The position numbers were made by a program, and so were the translations under genes. A DNA stretch of 52,371 bases, from positions 1 to 52,371 of the forward strand of contig JAISVT010000049.1 in NCBI GenBank assembly GCA_031271405.1, written 5' to 3'. How positions within the stretch are numbered: the stretch's first letter is position 1; every line of letters begins with the position of its first letter. The DNA is from Candidatus Endomicrobium macrotermitis (GTDB lineage Bacteria; Elusimicrobiota; Endomicrobiia; Endomicrobiales; Endomicrobiaceae). Shown one piece after another: positions 36,462-45,092 of this stretch. The notes under the pieces were generated by a model. It had not been told where the DNA came from. It did no database searches and saw nothing but the letters and a program-made list of their open reading frames with translations.

Positions 36462-36530
36462 GCGGAAGCCCGGCGGCCCGGCAACGGCGTTTTTCGGACG
36501 TTACCGAGCTGCCGGGCTTTCGGACTTCCG
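36462..36530 (+). repeat. Nested hairpin repeat between secA and lnt
   Basis: CGGAAG (36462) pairs with CTTCCG (36525-36530), and inside it GCCCGGCA (36476-36483) pairs with TGCCGGGC (36510-36517). The gap opens with TAACGGCAG right at the secA stop. It may act as a terminator, but the T run is poor (GTCTTTG). Confidence 0.65.
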
Positions 36531-36559
36531 TTCCGTCTTTGTTGTTAATTGGCTTGATT

Positions 36560-38059
36560 ATGTTTTCAAACAAAATATATAAAAATATTCTTCTCTGTAT
36601 TTTAGCGGGTTTATCGGCGGCGGCGGCGTTCCCGAAAATAAACCTGTTTTTTTTGGCGTGGATCGCGCTTGTCCCTTTATTTTTCGTGTTATCGCGTTCA
36701 AACGCAAAACAATTGTTTTTTTACGCGTTTTTGTCGGGCTTTGTTTTTAACGCGGCAGGTCTTTACTGGCTTATTCCCATGCTTCATTTTAATACGGGCT
36801 CGTATATTCAGGCTTTTGCGGCTTCGGGCATGCTGTGGGCTTATCTGGCCTTGTATTGGGGGATTTGGGGCTGGTTTTTCGGAATCGCCAAAAAATATAT
36901 TTCGTCTTTATGGCTTCTTGCCCTTTTTGCATCCGCCGTATGGGTCATTTTGGAATATGCCAGAACTTACATTTTAACCGGTTTTCCGTGGATGCTTGCC
37001 GGATATTCTCAGTACCGTTTTACCGAGATAATACAAATCGCGGAATTTACCGGAGTTTACGGCGTGTCCTTTGCGCTGGTTTTTTGCAATGCGCTTTTTT
37101 ATTTTTGGATGACCGGCAAAAGAGGCAGCAAATACTTATACGCGGCCGTATCGCTTATACTTGTTCTTTCGGTTTTCGGGGCTTTCAGGCTCGATAAATT
37201 CAAATTCTACGGAGACGGCGGATTCAGCGCGGCCATAGTCCAGCCGAATATAGACCAGTACAAGAAATGGGATAAAAATTATAAAGACGAAATACTCTAT
37301 ACGCTTGAATATTACGGCGATAAAATTTCCGACGGCGTGACCGATTTGACCGTCTGGCCCGAGGCCGCCGTTCCGGGTTTTCTGCCGGACGACTCCGAAT
37401 CGCTTTTGTCGGCTGAAAAGATTTCAAAAACGTCAGGCGGGTTAAACCTTATAGGGGCGCCTTATAAAGACGCGAAGACCGGAAAACATTATAACGCGGT
37501 TTTCGGGTTTACCGGCGGAAAATACAAATCCGTTCATAAAAAAAATCACCTTGTGCCTTTCGGCGAGTACGTGCCTTTCAGGAAACTGCTCGGCAAATTT
37601 TTCAAAGCTTTAAACGATATGGGGAATTTTGAAAAAGGTTCGGATAAGACCGTTTTTAATTACGGCAAAGTATTTGCCGGCGTTACGGTATGTTCCGAAA
37701 ATTTCTTTCCGCAAATATCAAGGGAACTCTGCCGCAGCGGAGCGAAAGTGCTGACAAACCATACCAATGACGCGTGGTTTTTCGATACGGCGGCTCCTTA
37801 CCAGCATTTTATGATGAACGTTTTCAGGGCGGTCGAAAACCGCAAATACGTTTTGGTGTCGGCAAATTCAGGAGTGTCCGGCGTCGTGGAAGCGTCCGGC
37901 AGAATAATCTCTTCAACTCCGGCGTCATCGGAAGCTCTCATAATAAGCGAGTTTTTTCAAAACGATTTTAAGACGCTCTATACGTCTTACGGCGATATTT
38001 TTATAAAACTGTGCGTCTGGATTTTGATATTTTTGTTTGCGGCGATATTGATTTTGTAA
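36560..38059 (+). CDS. lnt: Apolipoprotein N-acyltransferase
   Basis: 499 residues. Lnt adds the third acyl chain to lipoproteins in the inner membrane, so the cell very probably makes outer-membrane lipoproteins. About six N-terminal transmembrane helices precede a nitrilase-fold domain (from about 220). The catalytic triad is E268 (TVWPEAAVPG), K328 (KNHLVPFGEYVPF) and C378 (TVCSEN). The ATG at 36560 is preferred to an upstream TTG at 36539. A last C-terminal helix anchors it. Confidence 0.95.
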   Translation: MFSNKIYKNILLCILAGLSAAAAFPKINLFFLAWIALVPLFFVLSRSNAKQLFFYAFLSGFVFNAAGLYWLIPMLHFNTGSYIQAFAASGMLWAYLALYWGIWGWFFGIAKKYISSLWLLALFASAVWVILEYARTYILTGFPWMLAGYSQYRFTEIIQIAEFTGVYGVSFALVFCNALFYFWMTGKRGSKYLYAAVSLILVLSVFGAFRLDKFKFYGDGGFSAAIVQPNIDQYKKWDKNYKDEILYTLEYYGDKISDGVTDLTVWPEAAVPGFLPDDSESLLSAEKISKTSGGLNLIGAPYKDAKTGKHYNAVFGFTGGKYKSVHKKNHLVPFGEYVPFRKLLGKFFKALNDMGNFEKGSDKTVFNYGKVFAGVTVCSENFFPQISRELCRSGAKVLTNHTNDAWFFDTAAPYQHFMMNVFRAVENRKYVLVSANSGVSGVVEASGRIISSTPASSEALIISEFFQNDFKTLYTSYGDIFIKLCVWILIFLFAAILIL

Positions 38060-38126
38060 TACCGTACGCCTCTCCATGTCCCGAAGACGGGAGGGAGGAT
38101 GGCGTAAAAAACAGGGAGAATTAACT

Positions 38127-39216
38127 ATGCTGGAAAACCAAAAGGAAAGAATAAACGAATTAAGGAGGTCTCTTTGATGTCGATTCTAAAATGAACCGGA
38201 TCAAAGAGCTTGAAACGGAAATTTCAAACCCGGATTTCTGGAATGACCAAAACAAAGCGAAAAAAGTCATGTCGGAACTCGACAATTTAAAAAATCTCTG
38301 CGGCATTTGGAACGACATGAATATGCGCGTAAAAGATTTAAACGATTTAAAAGAACTTGCCGAAGCCGAAAACGACGAAATTATTTTAAAAGACATCGAA
38401 GAAGGAAGCAAAAAACTCGAAAAAGATTTGTCTTCTTTCGAAACGAAAACAAAACTCGGCGGAGAGCACGATAAAAATAACGCCATTATGTCCATTCACG
38501 CGGGCGCCGGCGGCACGGAATCGTGCGATTGGGCGCAAATGCTTGTGAGAATGTACTCCAGATGGGCGGAAGACAAGGGTTTCGACACGGAAGTAGTGGA
38601 TATTTTGGACGGCGACGAAGCCGGGATAAAAAGTATCACCATGATAATCAAAGGCGAGTTTGCTTACGGCTTATTGCAGTCGGAAATAGGCGTTCACAGG
38701 CTTGTCAGGATTTCGCCTTTTGACGCGAACAAAAGAAGGCATACGTCTTTTTCTTCCGTTGACGTAATACCGGAAGTCGAAGACAATATAGATATTACGG
38801 TCGAAGACAAAGACATAAGAATAGATACCTATAGGGCATCCGGCGCCGGCGGCCAGCATATAAATAAAACCGATTCCGCGGTAAGAATTACTCATTTGGC
38901 TACGGGAATAATAGTGCAGTCCCAAAACGACCGTTCGCAGATAAAAAACAGGGCTACCGCGATGAAGCTGCTGAAAGCCAAACTTTACGAACTTGAACGC
39001 GAAAAACAAAGGGTGTCTTATGAGAAGCACTACAGCGAAAAAGGCGCCATAGAATGGGGAAGCCAGATACGCTCGTACGTGTTTATGCCTTACCAGCTTG
39101 TAAAAGACAACCGCACCGATTACGAAACGTCGCAGGTAGCGGCTGTAATGGACGGCGGAATAGACGGTTTTATAGGCGCATATCTGTCCTGGAAACTCGG
39201 CAATAAAAAGAAATAG
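38127..39216 (+). CDS. prfB: Peptide chain release factor 2, expressed by programmed +1 frameshift
   Basis: The ATG at 38127 opens a 16-codon frame (MLENQKERINELRRSL) that stops at TGA 38175-38177. Skipping the T at 38175 puts the ribosome in the main frame (DVDSKMNRIKELE...) to 39216, for 362 residues. RF2 reads UGA and UAA; its own in-frame UGA makes synthesis self-limiting. The SPF tripeptide (SPFDANKRRHTSF) identifies RF2 over RF1, and GGQ is in GAGGQHINKTDSAVRITHL. A gene caller would otherwise start it at 38191 and lose 21 residues. Confidence 0.96.
38163..38177 (+). promoter_or_regulatory. prfB +1 frameshift signal
   Basis: AGGAGGT (Shine-Dalgarno-like, 38163-38169), then CT, then CTT TGA (38172-38177). 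This is the classic layout: an internal Shine-Dalgarno sequence just upstream of a slippery CUU before UGA. Confidence 0.93.
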
Positions 39217-39240
39217 TTTAAGCGGTAAGAGTTTTTGCCG

Positions 39241-39340
39241 TTGCCGTGCCGCCCTTAACGCGAGTGCGTTCTGCGGCAGTTTTTTTGCATACTTTTTGAA
39301 CGTCTGCAAAAAGTATGGTTGGGCCGGGGGCGCAGCGCTC
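39241..39340 (+). repeat. TTGCCGTGCCGCC...CGCAGCGCT repeat, copy 1
   Basis: Starts TTGCCGTGCCGCCCTTAACG and ends with CGCAGCGCT at 39331-39339. It contains a perfect hairpin, CATACTTTTTG (39288-39298) with CAAAAAGTATG (39307-39317). A second copy is at 47944-48031. It lies between prfB and the rpmE promoter. Confidence 0.75.
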
Positions 39341-39361
39341 ACCAAAGCGCTTCCGGAAAAT

Positions 39362-39390
39362 TTGACAAAAGCATCAGATTATTGCATAAT
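39362..39390 (+). promoter_or_regulatory. rpmE promoter
   Basis: TTGACA (39362-39367), 17-bp spacer, CATAAT (39385-39390). A short leader with AAAGGAG leads to the rpmE ATG at 39426. Confidence 0.8.
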
Positions 39391-39425
39391 TAGTATCAAT
39401 TTTTGATAAAAGGAGACGTTTAGAA

Positions 39426-39764
39426 ATGAAAGAAGCAATACATCCGAAATATGAAGACTGCACGGTATCGTGCGCTTGCGGCTATACTTTTAAAACTCGT
39501 TCTACAAAGCCTGCCATTAAACTTGAAATATGCTCCAATTGCCATCCGTTTTTTACCGGCAAACAGAAGCTTATAGACACGGCCGGAAGAGTAGAGAAGT
39601 TCCAGAAGCGTTTTGCGAAAACCGAAGGCAAAACCGTAGTGAGAAAGAAAGCCGAAAAGAAAGTTCCGTCGCCGAGAAAAACTTCGGGGAAAATTCTTAC
39701 CACCTCGCCTAAAAAGGCAAAAACCGCGGTAAAGAAAGACAAAGAAACAAAAGAAAAGAAATAG
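39426..39764 (+). CDS. rpmE: Ribosomal protein bL31 (zinc-binding) with long basic tail
   Basis: 112 residues. The first ~70 are a canonical zinc-type bL31, with C16 and C18 (VSCACG) and C36 and C39 ([15 protein letters not shown]). The remaining ~40 residues are a Lys/Arg/Ser/Thr-rich, low-complexity tail ([16 protein letters not shown], then [15 protein letters not shown]). A tail of this size is not part of the E. coli protein, which has 70 residues. It has its own promoter and terminator, so it is a single-gene transcript. Confidence 0.95.
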   Translation: MKEAIHPKYEDCTVSCACGYTFKTRSTKPAIKLEICSNCHPFFTGKQKLIDTAGRVEKFQKRFAKTEGKTVVRKKAEKKVPSPRKTSGKILTTSPKKAKTAVKKDKETKEKK

Positions 39765-39779
39765 CTTAACATAAAAATC

Positions 39780-39822
39780 ATATGACAGGGGCGCTTGGAA
39801 AAGGCCTCTGTCATATTTTTTT
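39780..39822 (+). terminator. Rho-independent terminator after rpmE
   Basis: ATATGACAGGGGC pairs with GCCTCTGTCATAT (one G-U) around an 11-nt loop, followed by a run of seven T. Confidence 0.9.
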
Positions 39823-39859
39823 GCGCGCGCAGCGGTAAATAGTTTTTAAAGGTAAACAT

Positions 39860-40927
39860 ATGTTTTTGGAAAAACTGAAATCTCTAAACGAACAATTCAA
39901 AGAAATCGAAAAGAAACTCGGCGATCCGTCCGTTGTCGCTAATCAGGACGAATACCGCGAACTTACGAAACAGCATTCTTATTTTCTGCCTCTTTCCGAA
40001 AAATACGCGGAGTATTCGAAACTTTTGTCGGACATACAAGGCGCGGAAGAACTGAAGAAATCTGACGACGCCGAAATAAGAGAAATGGCTTCGGCGGAAT
40101 ATGAAGAATTGGCGAAGCAAAAAGAGAAGGCGGAATCCGAAATAAAAGTTTTGCTTATACCGCCCGATCCGGACGAAGATAAAAATATCATAGTCGAAAT
40201 CCGCGCGGGCACCGGCGGGGAAGAAGCCGCGCTGTTTGTCGGCGATTTGTTCAGGATGTACACAAGATTTGCCGAAAGAAACGGCTGGAAATACGAAGTT
40301 ATGGACTCAAACCCTACGGGTCTCGGCGGCTATAAAGAAGTCATTTTTGAAGTTTCGGGCGGAAGGGTCTGGCGTTATTTCAAATTCGAACGCGGAGCGC
40401 ACAGGGTACAGCGCGTTCCGGAAACCGAAGCGTCGGGAAGAGTACATACTTCGGCCGTAACCGTTGCCGTTCTTCCCGAAGCCGAAGAAGTTGACGTTGA
40501 AATTAAAATGGACGAACTCCGCATAGATACCTACAGGGCTTCCGGAGCCGGCGGCCAGCATGTAAATAAAACGGACTCCGCAATAAGGATCACGCATCTT
40601 CCGACCGGGCTGGTGGTAGCTTGTCAGGACGAGCGCAGCCAGATAAAAAACAGGGCAAAGGCGTTTAAGGTGCTAAGGGCTAAACTTTACGAACAGAAAG
40701 TTTTGGAACATGACAAAAAACTTGCCGGCGAAAGAAAGCAGCAGGTAGGCACCGGAGACAGATCGGAAAAAATAAGAACTTACAATTTTCCGCAAAACAG
40801 GATAACCGATCACAGAATAGGCTACAGCGTTTACAATATAAACGAAGTTATGGCCGGAGATTTGTCCGAACTTGTCAATAAACTTATCGAATCCGACACG
40901 GAAGCAAAACTCAAAAATGAAAATTGA
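39860..40927 (+). CDS. prfA: Peptide chain release factor 1
   Basis: 355 residues. RF1 reads UAA and UAG. GGQ lies in [22 protein letters not shown], and [15 protein letters not shown] contains the PxT-type stop-recognition segment of RF1. The ATG at 39860 follows AAAGGT. It overlaps prmC by 11 nt, which pairs the release factor with the enzyme that methylates its GGQ glutamine. Confidence 0.97.
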   Translation: MFLEKLKSLNEQFKEIEKKLGDPSVVANQDEYRELTKQHSYFLPLSEKYAEYSKLLSDIQGAEELKKSDDAEIREMASAEYEELAKQKEKAESEIKVLLIPPDPDEDKNIIVEIRAGTGGEEAALFVGDLFRMYTRFAERNGWKYEVMDSNPTGLGGYKEVIFEVSGGRVWRYFKFERGAHRVQRVPETEASGRVHTSAVTVAVLPEAEEVDVEIKMDELRIDTYRASGAGGQHVNKTDSAIRITHLPTGLVVACQDERSQIKNRAKAFKVLRAKLYEQKVLEHDKKLAGERKQQVGTGDRSEKIRTYNFPQNRITDHRIGYSVYNINEVMAGDLSELVNKLIESDTEAKLKNEN

Positions 40928-41777
40928 TAATAAGCCGTCCCGCCAACAGCCAAATGACGTTTATTCGGCGTTAAAAAACGCCGAACATATATTGACGGGG
41001 TGCGGATTGCGCGACGCCAAATCTTCAGCCGAAATACTTTTAAGTTTTATTTTGAATACGAGCCGCTCAAAACTTTTTCTGATAAGAACCCGCGAACTTT
41101 CCGAAAACGAAACCGCCGTTTTTGACGATTATATTTTAAGGCGTTCCAAGAGAGAACCCGTAGAGTACATAACGGGTTTTTGCGGTTTTATGGGGTATGA
41201 ATTTTACGTAAACGAAAACGTTTTGATTCCGCGCCCCGAAACCGAACTTTTGACCGAAGAAGTTTTAAAAGAAGTAAAACCGGGCGTTTTGGATTTATGC
41301 ACGGGTTCGGGCTGCATAGCCGTAAGCCTTGCCAAATCGGGTTTGTTTAAAAAAATAACCGCGTCGGATATAAGCGAAAAAGCTTTGGAAACGGCCGTCA
41401 AAAACGCCGGCTTAAACGGCGTACAAAGCGTAGAGTTCGTAAAAAGCGACGTTTTTGAAAATCTCATGGATATGAAATTTGATATAATCGTTTCAAATCC
41501 TCCTTACGTTTCGCAGGAAGAATACGAGCGGCTCGAGCCGGAGCTCGGTTTTGAGCCTAAAATCGCGCTTACAGCGCCGGATGACGGTTTGTTTTTTTAT
41601 AAAAAAATCGCGAAGCAGTCGGGAGATTATTTGAATGAGGGCGGAATGATTTTTCTTGAGCTGAACGCGAATAAGTCCGGCGAAATAAAGAAAATATTTC
41701 AGGACGCGGGATTTAAACATATAAAAATAATAAACGATTATGCCGGTCTGCCCAGAATTTTGAAAGCCGGAATTTAA
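40917..41777 (+). CDS. prmC: Release factor glutamine N5-methyltransferase
   Basis: 286 residues. PrmC methylates the GGQ glutamine of RF1 and RF2. The N-terminal helical substrate-binding domain precedes the SAM domain ([15 protein letters not shown] near 128-142) and the NPPY catalytic tetrapeptide at 194-197. The start is taken as ATG 40917, inside prfA; an ATG-initiated frame 45 nt further upstream exists but would overlap prfA more. Translational coupling to prfA is likely since the ribosome-binding site is weak. Confidence 0.94.
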   Translation: MKIDNKPSRQQPNDVYSALKNAEHILTGCGLRDAKSSAEILLSFILNTSRSKLFLIRTRELSENETAVFDDYILRRSKREPVEYITGFCGFMGYEFYVNENVLIPRPETELLTEEVLKEVKPGVLDLCTGSGCIAVSLAKSGLFKKITASDISEKALETAVKNAGLNGVQSVEFVKSDVFENLMDMKFDIIVSNPPYVSQEEYERLEPELGFEPKIALTAPDDGLFFYKKIAKQSGDYLNEGGMIFLELNANKSGEIKKIFQDAGFKHIKIINDYAGLPRILKAGI

Positions 41778-41786
41778 GGAAATTCA

Positions 41787-43040
41787 ATGGATAAAATAAT
41801 TATTAACGGCGGGAAAAAACTTAAAGGCGAAGTAAAAATATCGGGTTCTAAAAATTCGGCTTTGCCGATATTATTCGCGTCCCTTTTGACCGACGAGCCG
41901 GTTACCGTTGCCAACGTGCCGTCTCTTGCCGATACAGATACGACGGTATCTTTTTTGAATTTTATAGGCAAAAAAAGCGTTAAAAAGGGGAGCACGTTCA
42001 AGGCTTCGGCGTCGGGGAAGTACAAACATATAGCGCCTTATGATTTGGTCAGAAAAATGCGCGCGAGCGTTTTGATAATGGGTCCTCTTTTGGCAAGAAT
42101 GAATAAAGTGGACGTTTCGCTGCCCGGCGGCTGCGCGATAGGCGCAAGACCGATAGATATTCATCTTAAAGCGTTTGAAAAACTCGGCGTTAAAATAGAA
42201 GTCGAGGGCGGGTACGTAAAAGCTTCGGCTAAAAACGGCCTGCGCGGAGCGGATATAAAGTTCAGGTTTCCGAGCGTCGGCGCGACCGAGAACTTAATGC
42301 TTGCCGCGGTCCTGGCAAAAGGGACGACAAGAATAATAAACGCGGCCGGAGAACCCGAAATAGAAGATTTGGCTGACGTTTTAAATAAAATGGGCGCGAA
42401 TGTTTCGGGCGCGGGTACAAAAACAATAACAATAGAAGGCGCCGGCAAACTTCACGGGTGCAGGCACAGAGTCATTCCGGACAGGATAGAAGCGGCAACT
42501 TATTTGATCGCCGCGGCTATTACAAAAGGCGAAATACTTCTGAAAGACGTAAATCCGGCGCATCTTAAATCCGTCATACACAAACTTGAAAAAGCAGGGC
42601 TTTTTATAAAACAGACGGAAAACACCATTTACGCCAAGTGGGTAAAAGATTTAAAACCGCATGACGTAAGCACGGAAGTTTACCCGGGTTTTCCCACGGA
42701 CGTTCAGGCGCAGTGGATGGCTTTGATGTGTCTTTTAAAAGGGAGATCGTGCGTAAAAGAGAACGTTTTTGAAAACAGATTTTTGCATGTCGCGGAACTT
42801 CAGCGGTTCGGAGCGGATTTAACGGTTGACGGCAAAATGGTAGATATAAACGGAGTGGAAAAACTTTCGGGAGCGCCTGTAATGGTTTCCGATTTAAGAG
42901 CGGGCGCAGCCCTTGTTTTGGCCGGCCTTGCCGCGCAAGGACAGACAAGCGTTTCGAGAATTTACCATCTTGACAGGGGATACGAACATCTCGAAAGAAA
43001 GCTAAAAAAACTCGGCGCGGACATAAAAAGAGTAGGATAG
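41787..43040 (+). CDS. murA: UDP-N-acetylglucosamine 1-carboxyvinyltransferase
   Basis: 417 residues. MurA commits UDP-GlcNAc to peptidoglycan by adding enolpyruvate from PEP. K22 and N23 (SGSKNSALPI) and the catalytic Cys at 116 (LPGGCAIGARPID) are in place, so it should be sensitive to fosfomycin-type inhibition. It starts 9 nt after prmC with AAGGAA upstream. The gap that follows contains a degenerate AAAATGGATCCCGG repeat piece before the tRNA promoter. Confidence 0.97.
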   Translation: MDKIIINGGKKLKGEVKISGSKNSALPILFASLLTDEPVTVANVPSLADTDTTVSFLNFIGKKSVKKGSTFKASASGKYKHIAPYDLVRKMRASVLIMGPLLARMNKVDVSLPGGCAIGARPIDIHLKAFEKLGVKIEVEGGYVKASAKNGLRGADIKFRFPSVGATENLMLAAVLAKGTTRIINAAGEPEIEDLADVLNKMGANVSGAGTKTITIEGAGKLHGCRHRVIPDRIEAATYLIAAAITKGEILLKDVNPAHLKSVIHKLEKAGLFIKQTENTIYAKWVKDLKPHDVSTEVYPGFPTDVQAQWMALMCLLKGRSCVKENVFENRFLHVAELQRFGADLTVDGKMVDINGVEKLSGAPVMVSDLRAGAALVLAGLAAQGQTSVSRIYHLDRGYEHLERKLKKLGADIKRVG

Positions 43041-43188
43041 GCGGGTTGACTGCCGTACCTTGCCGGCTGTTGACAGACATAAGGAATAACATTATTATTT
43101 TCGGCAAAAATGGATCCCGGATAAAAACACTCGGGAAATGCGGAAGACAGGGCCGGTTTAGCCTTTTCCGTTCCGCTCCCCTGAAAAT

Positions 43189-43217
43189 TTGACTTAAAAA
43201 GCATTTTTAAGTATAAT
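43189..43217 (+). promoter_or_regulatory. Promoter of tRNA-Ile(CAU)
   Basis: TTGACT (43189-43194), 17-bp spacer, TATAAT (43212-43217): a near-perfect sigma-70 promoter, 17 nt before the tRNA. Confidence 0.88.
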
Positions 43218-43234
43218 TTGCAAACGTTTTTCAC

Positions 43235-43308
43235 GGGCCTGTAGCTCAGTTGGTTAGAGCACTCGACTCATAATCGAATGGTCGTAGGTTCAAGTCCTAC
43301 CAGGCCCA
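43235..43308 (+). tRNA. tRNA-Ile (CAU anticodon, lysidine type); tRNA-Met less likely
   Basis: 74 nt, cloverleaf intact: acceptor GGGCCTG/CAGGCCC, D arm GCTC/GAGC, anticodon loop CTCATAA, T arm GTAGG/CCTAC, discriminator A. CAU reads AUG (Met) unless C34 is lysidine. Pairs C4-G69 and C5-G68 and the CGACTCATAATCG anticodon arm match the minor isoleucine tRNA that TilS modifies, not E. coli elongator Met. The top pair of the anticodon stem is a C-A mismatch. No CCA is encoded. Confidence 0.85.
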
Positions 43309-43330
43309 ATTAATAAAAAATATAAATAAC

Positions 43331-43355
43331 TCTTGAGAAATCAAGGGTTTTTTTT
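43331..43355 (+). terminator. Terminator between the two tRNAs
   Basis: CTCTTGA-gaaa-TCAAGGG (7 bp with one U-G) followed by eight T. Confidence 0.75.
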
Positions 43356-43370
43356 ATTGCCGCTATATGC

Positions 43371-43376
43371 TATAAT
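43371..43376 (+). promoter_or_regulatory. -10 box of tRNA-Val
   Basis: TATAAT 14 nt before the tRNA. The -35 position is only a T run (43348-43355). Confidence 0.55.
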
Positions 43377-43390
43377 TTTGAACCGATTAC

Positions 43391-43462
43391 GGGTATGTAG
43401 CTCAGCGGAAGAGCACTCGCCTCACACGCGAGCGGCCACAGGTTCGAACCCTGTCATACCCA
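43391..43462 (+). tRNA. tRNA-Val (CAC)
   Basis: 72 nt: acceptor GGGTATG/CATACCC, D arm GCTC/GAGC, anticodon stem CTCGC/GCGAG with loop CTCACAC (anticodon CAC, reads GUG), T arm ACAGG/CCTGT, discriminator A. CCA is not encoded. Confidence 0.93.
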
Positions 43463-43511
43463 TTTTTACAAAAAATAAATTTAGACTGATATTCGTCTTA
43501 ATGGGGAGTAA

Positions 43512-44222
43512 ATGGAAAATTTAAAACAGGATTTGGAACTGTTGTACAATCTTCAGGAATACGATATTAAAATTGCGGCTTTAAGAAATCATATTGCCGG
43601 CGTTCCCGGCATTATAGCGGCCAGGCAAAAAGAAATTGAAGACAGAAAAGCCGATACTGAAGCGAAAAAGAAAAACTTTGTGGATTTAAGTTCTTTAAAG
43701 AAGGAAAAAGAAGCCGTTCTTGATGCAAAAGAAAAAGCCGTCGCCAAGAATTCCGCCGAACTAAACAGCATAAAATCGAACGACGTATATAAAGCCATGC
43801 TTCTGGAAATCGAAAAGGCGAAAGCGGATAAAAGCGCCGTTGAAGATGAAATTCTGGAGCTTATGGTAAAAATGGACGCCGAAGCTCCGGTTGTAAAAAA
43901 TGCCGAAAACGAGCTGAGGGAATTCGAGCAGAAAATGAAATCCGAAATAAGCGAGATCGAAAATTCCGCGAAAAAAGACGAAGAATCGATAGCGGATATC
44001 GAAAAAAAAAGAGAAGAATATAAACATAAAGTCAATCAAAAGATTTTAGACCAGTATGAAAGAATCCGCGAAGGCAGAGACGGTCAGGGCATAGTCCTTA
44101 TAGACGGGGAAAGCTGTGGCGGGTGCGGAATGGTTTTAAGGCCTCAGCTTATAAATCAGGCTCAAAAATGCCACGATTTGGTATTTTGCGACAATTGCTC
44201 GAGAATACTTTTAAAAAAATAA
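43512..44222 (+). CDS. Coiled-coil protein with C4 zinc ribbon (DUF164/zf-RING_7 family)
   Basis: 236 residues. Residues about 5-195 are a long antiparallel coiled coil, with the QEYDIKIAALRNHIAGVP start typical of this family. The C-terminal zinc ribbon has C202/C205 (ESCGGCGMVLRPQ) and C226/C229 (VFCDNCSRIL). The exact role is unsettled; members are thought to bind nucleic acid and some interact with flagellar or translation components. The ATG follows GGGGAG. It is followed 16 nt later by RNase P RNA, a common neighbour. Confidence 0.88.
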   Translation: MENLKQDLELLYNLQEYDIKIAALRNHIAGVPGIIAARQKEIEDRKADTEAKKKNFVDLSSLKKEKEAVLDAKEKAVAKNSAELNSIKSNDVYKAMLLEIEKAKADKSAVEDEILELMVKMDAEAPVVKNAENELREFEQKMKSEISEIENSAKKDEESIADIEKKREEYKHKVNQKILDQYERIREGRDGQGIVLIDGESCGGCGMVLRPQLINQAQKCHDLVFCDNCSRILLKK

Positions 44223-44238
44223 TAATTAACTGTTGTTA

Positions 44239-44578
44239 AGCGGGCGGATTGCAATCGCTTTGCTATATGTGTTTGCAAAGAGGAAAGTCCGAACTTTACC
44301 GGCGTTCGAAACTTTGTTTCGGCGCCGAAAACGGTAGCAGGCAATTCCTGCGGCTCGTAAGAGTAAAGGTGCGAACAGAGACGCTTTTGCCGGAAACGGC
44401 AGGAGTATCCCCGCAAGGGGATAAGTTTTTGCGGCAACGCAAAAAGTGAAACGGCTAAATCCTTACCGGAAAGCAAGGCCGAAGTATGGCCGCTTGACCG
44501 TTAAAAGCGATTTTAACGGCAGAGAAATGATTGCGCTTCGGGAAACCGGAGACAGAATTCGGTGTATGATCCGCCCTT
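44239..44578 (+). ncRNA. rnpB: RNase P RNA (bacterial type A)
   Basis: About 340 nt. The 5' GGGCGGAT (about 44242) pairs with 3' ATCCGCCC (44569-44576), closing P1. Conserved blocks are intact: GAGGAAAGTCCG (44280-44291), ACAGAGAC, AGTGAAACGGCTAAAT, and ACAGAATTCGGTGTATGA (44552-44569). One hairpin, CCGTTAAAA-gcga-TTTTAACGG, is a perfect 9-bp stem. It processes tRNA 5' ends, including the two tRNAs just upstream. A weak TTGCTC/AATAAT promoter lies in the preceding gene's end. Confidence 0.96.
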
Positions 44579-44707
44579 TAACGGCAGAAGATTAGAGAGC
44601 TTGGAAGCCTGGAAGTTTAACGCAAGGCTTCTAAACCTCCGATTAACGGCAGAAGATTAGAGAGCTCGGAAGCCTGGAAGTTTAGCGCAAGGCTTCTAAA
44701 CCTCCAA
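44578..44707 (+). repeat. 65-bp tandem repeat, two copies
   Basis: Copy 1 is 44578-44642 and copy 2 is 44643-44707; they differ at 3 of 65 positions. Each starts TTAACGGCAGAAGATTAGAG, carries GAAGCCTGGAAGTTTA...GGCTTCTAAACC (an imperfect inverted repeat) and is followed by a run of ACTTCTAA. The array begins at the end of rnpB and leads up to the transporter start. Confidence 0.9.
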
Positions 44708-44726
44708 ACTTCTAAACTTCTAAATT

Positions 44727-45080
44727 ATGGATATTTTAACTTGTCTGGGTATCGGCTTGGCCGGCGGGATTTTAAGCGGGCTTATGGGCGTAGGGGGAGG
44801 GATTGTTTTAATCCCTCTTATGGTTATTTTTCTCAAAATGACGCAGCATCAGGCACAGGGCGCTTCTCTTGCCATAATAATGCTGAGCTTCGTTTCAATG
44901 ATCGTCTATTACAAAAAGGGTTACGTTAATCCGGGTATAGCCGCCTTGATAGGAGTCGGTTTTATAGCAGGCGGGTTGATCGGGGCTTATTTTGCCACTT
45001 CGCTGCCGGAACACGTCCTGAAAAAATGCTTTGCCGTTCTTCTTTTTGTAGCCGCTTTTAAAATGATGTTTATCAAATAG
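44727..45080 (+). CDS. Half-size TauE/SafE (TSUP) membrane transporter
   Basis: 117 residues, about half the usual ~250. It has four transmembrane helices and one TSUP signature (GILSGLMGVGGGIVLIPLMV; QAQGASLAI). Full TSUP proteins have two inverted halves, so this should work as a dimer; half-size members are known. TSUP carriers export or import sulfite, sulfonates or organic acids; the substrate here cannot be told. It starts right after the 65-bp repeats and ends 12 nt before rsmH. It lacks a clear ribosome-binding site. Confidence 0.88.
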   Translation: MDILTCLGIGLAGGILSGLMGVGGGIVLIPLMVIFLKMTQHQAQGASLAIIMLSFVSMIVYYKKGYVNPGIAALIGVGFIAGGLIGAYFATSLPEHVLKKCFAVLLFVAAFKMMFIK

Positions 45081-45092
45081 GCGCGTGCGCAA

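Noticed and set aside
36669-36977. A 102-codon plus-strand open frame inside lnt
   Set aside because: Overlaps the transmembrane part of Lnt in another frame; hydrophobic codon bias explains it.
38191-38200. prfB starting at ATG 38191
   Set aside because: The upstream ATG 38127 and CTT-TGA frameshift signal give the normal RF2 N-terminus.
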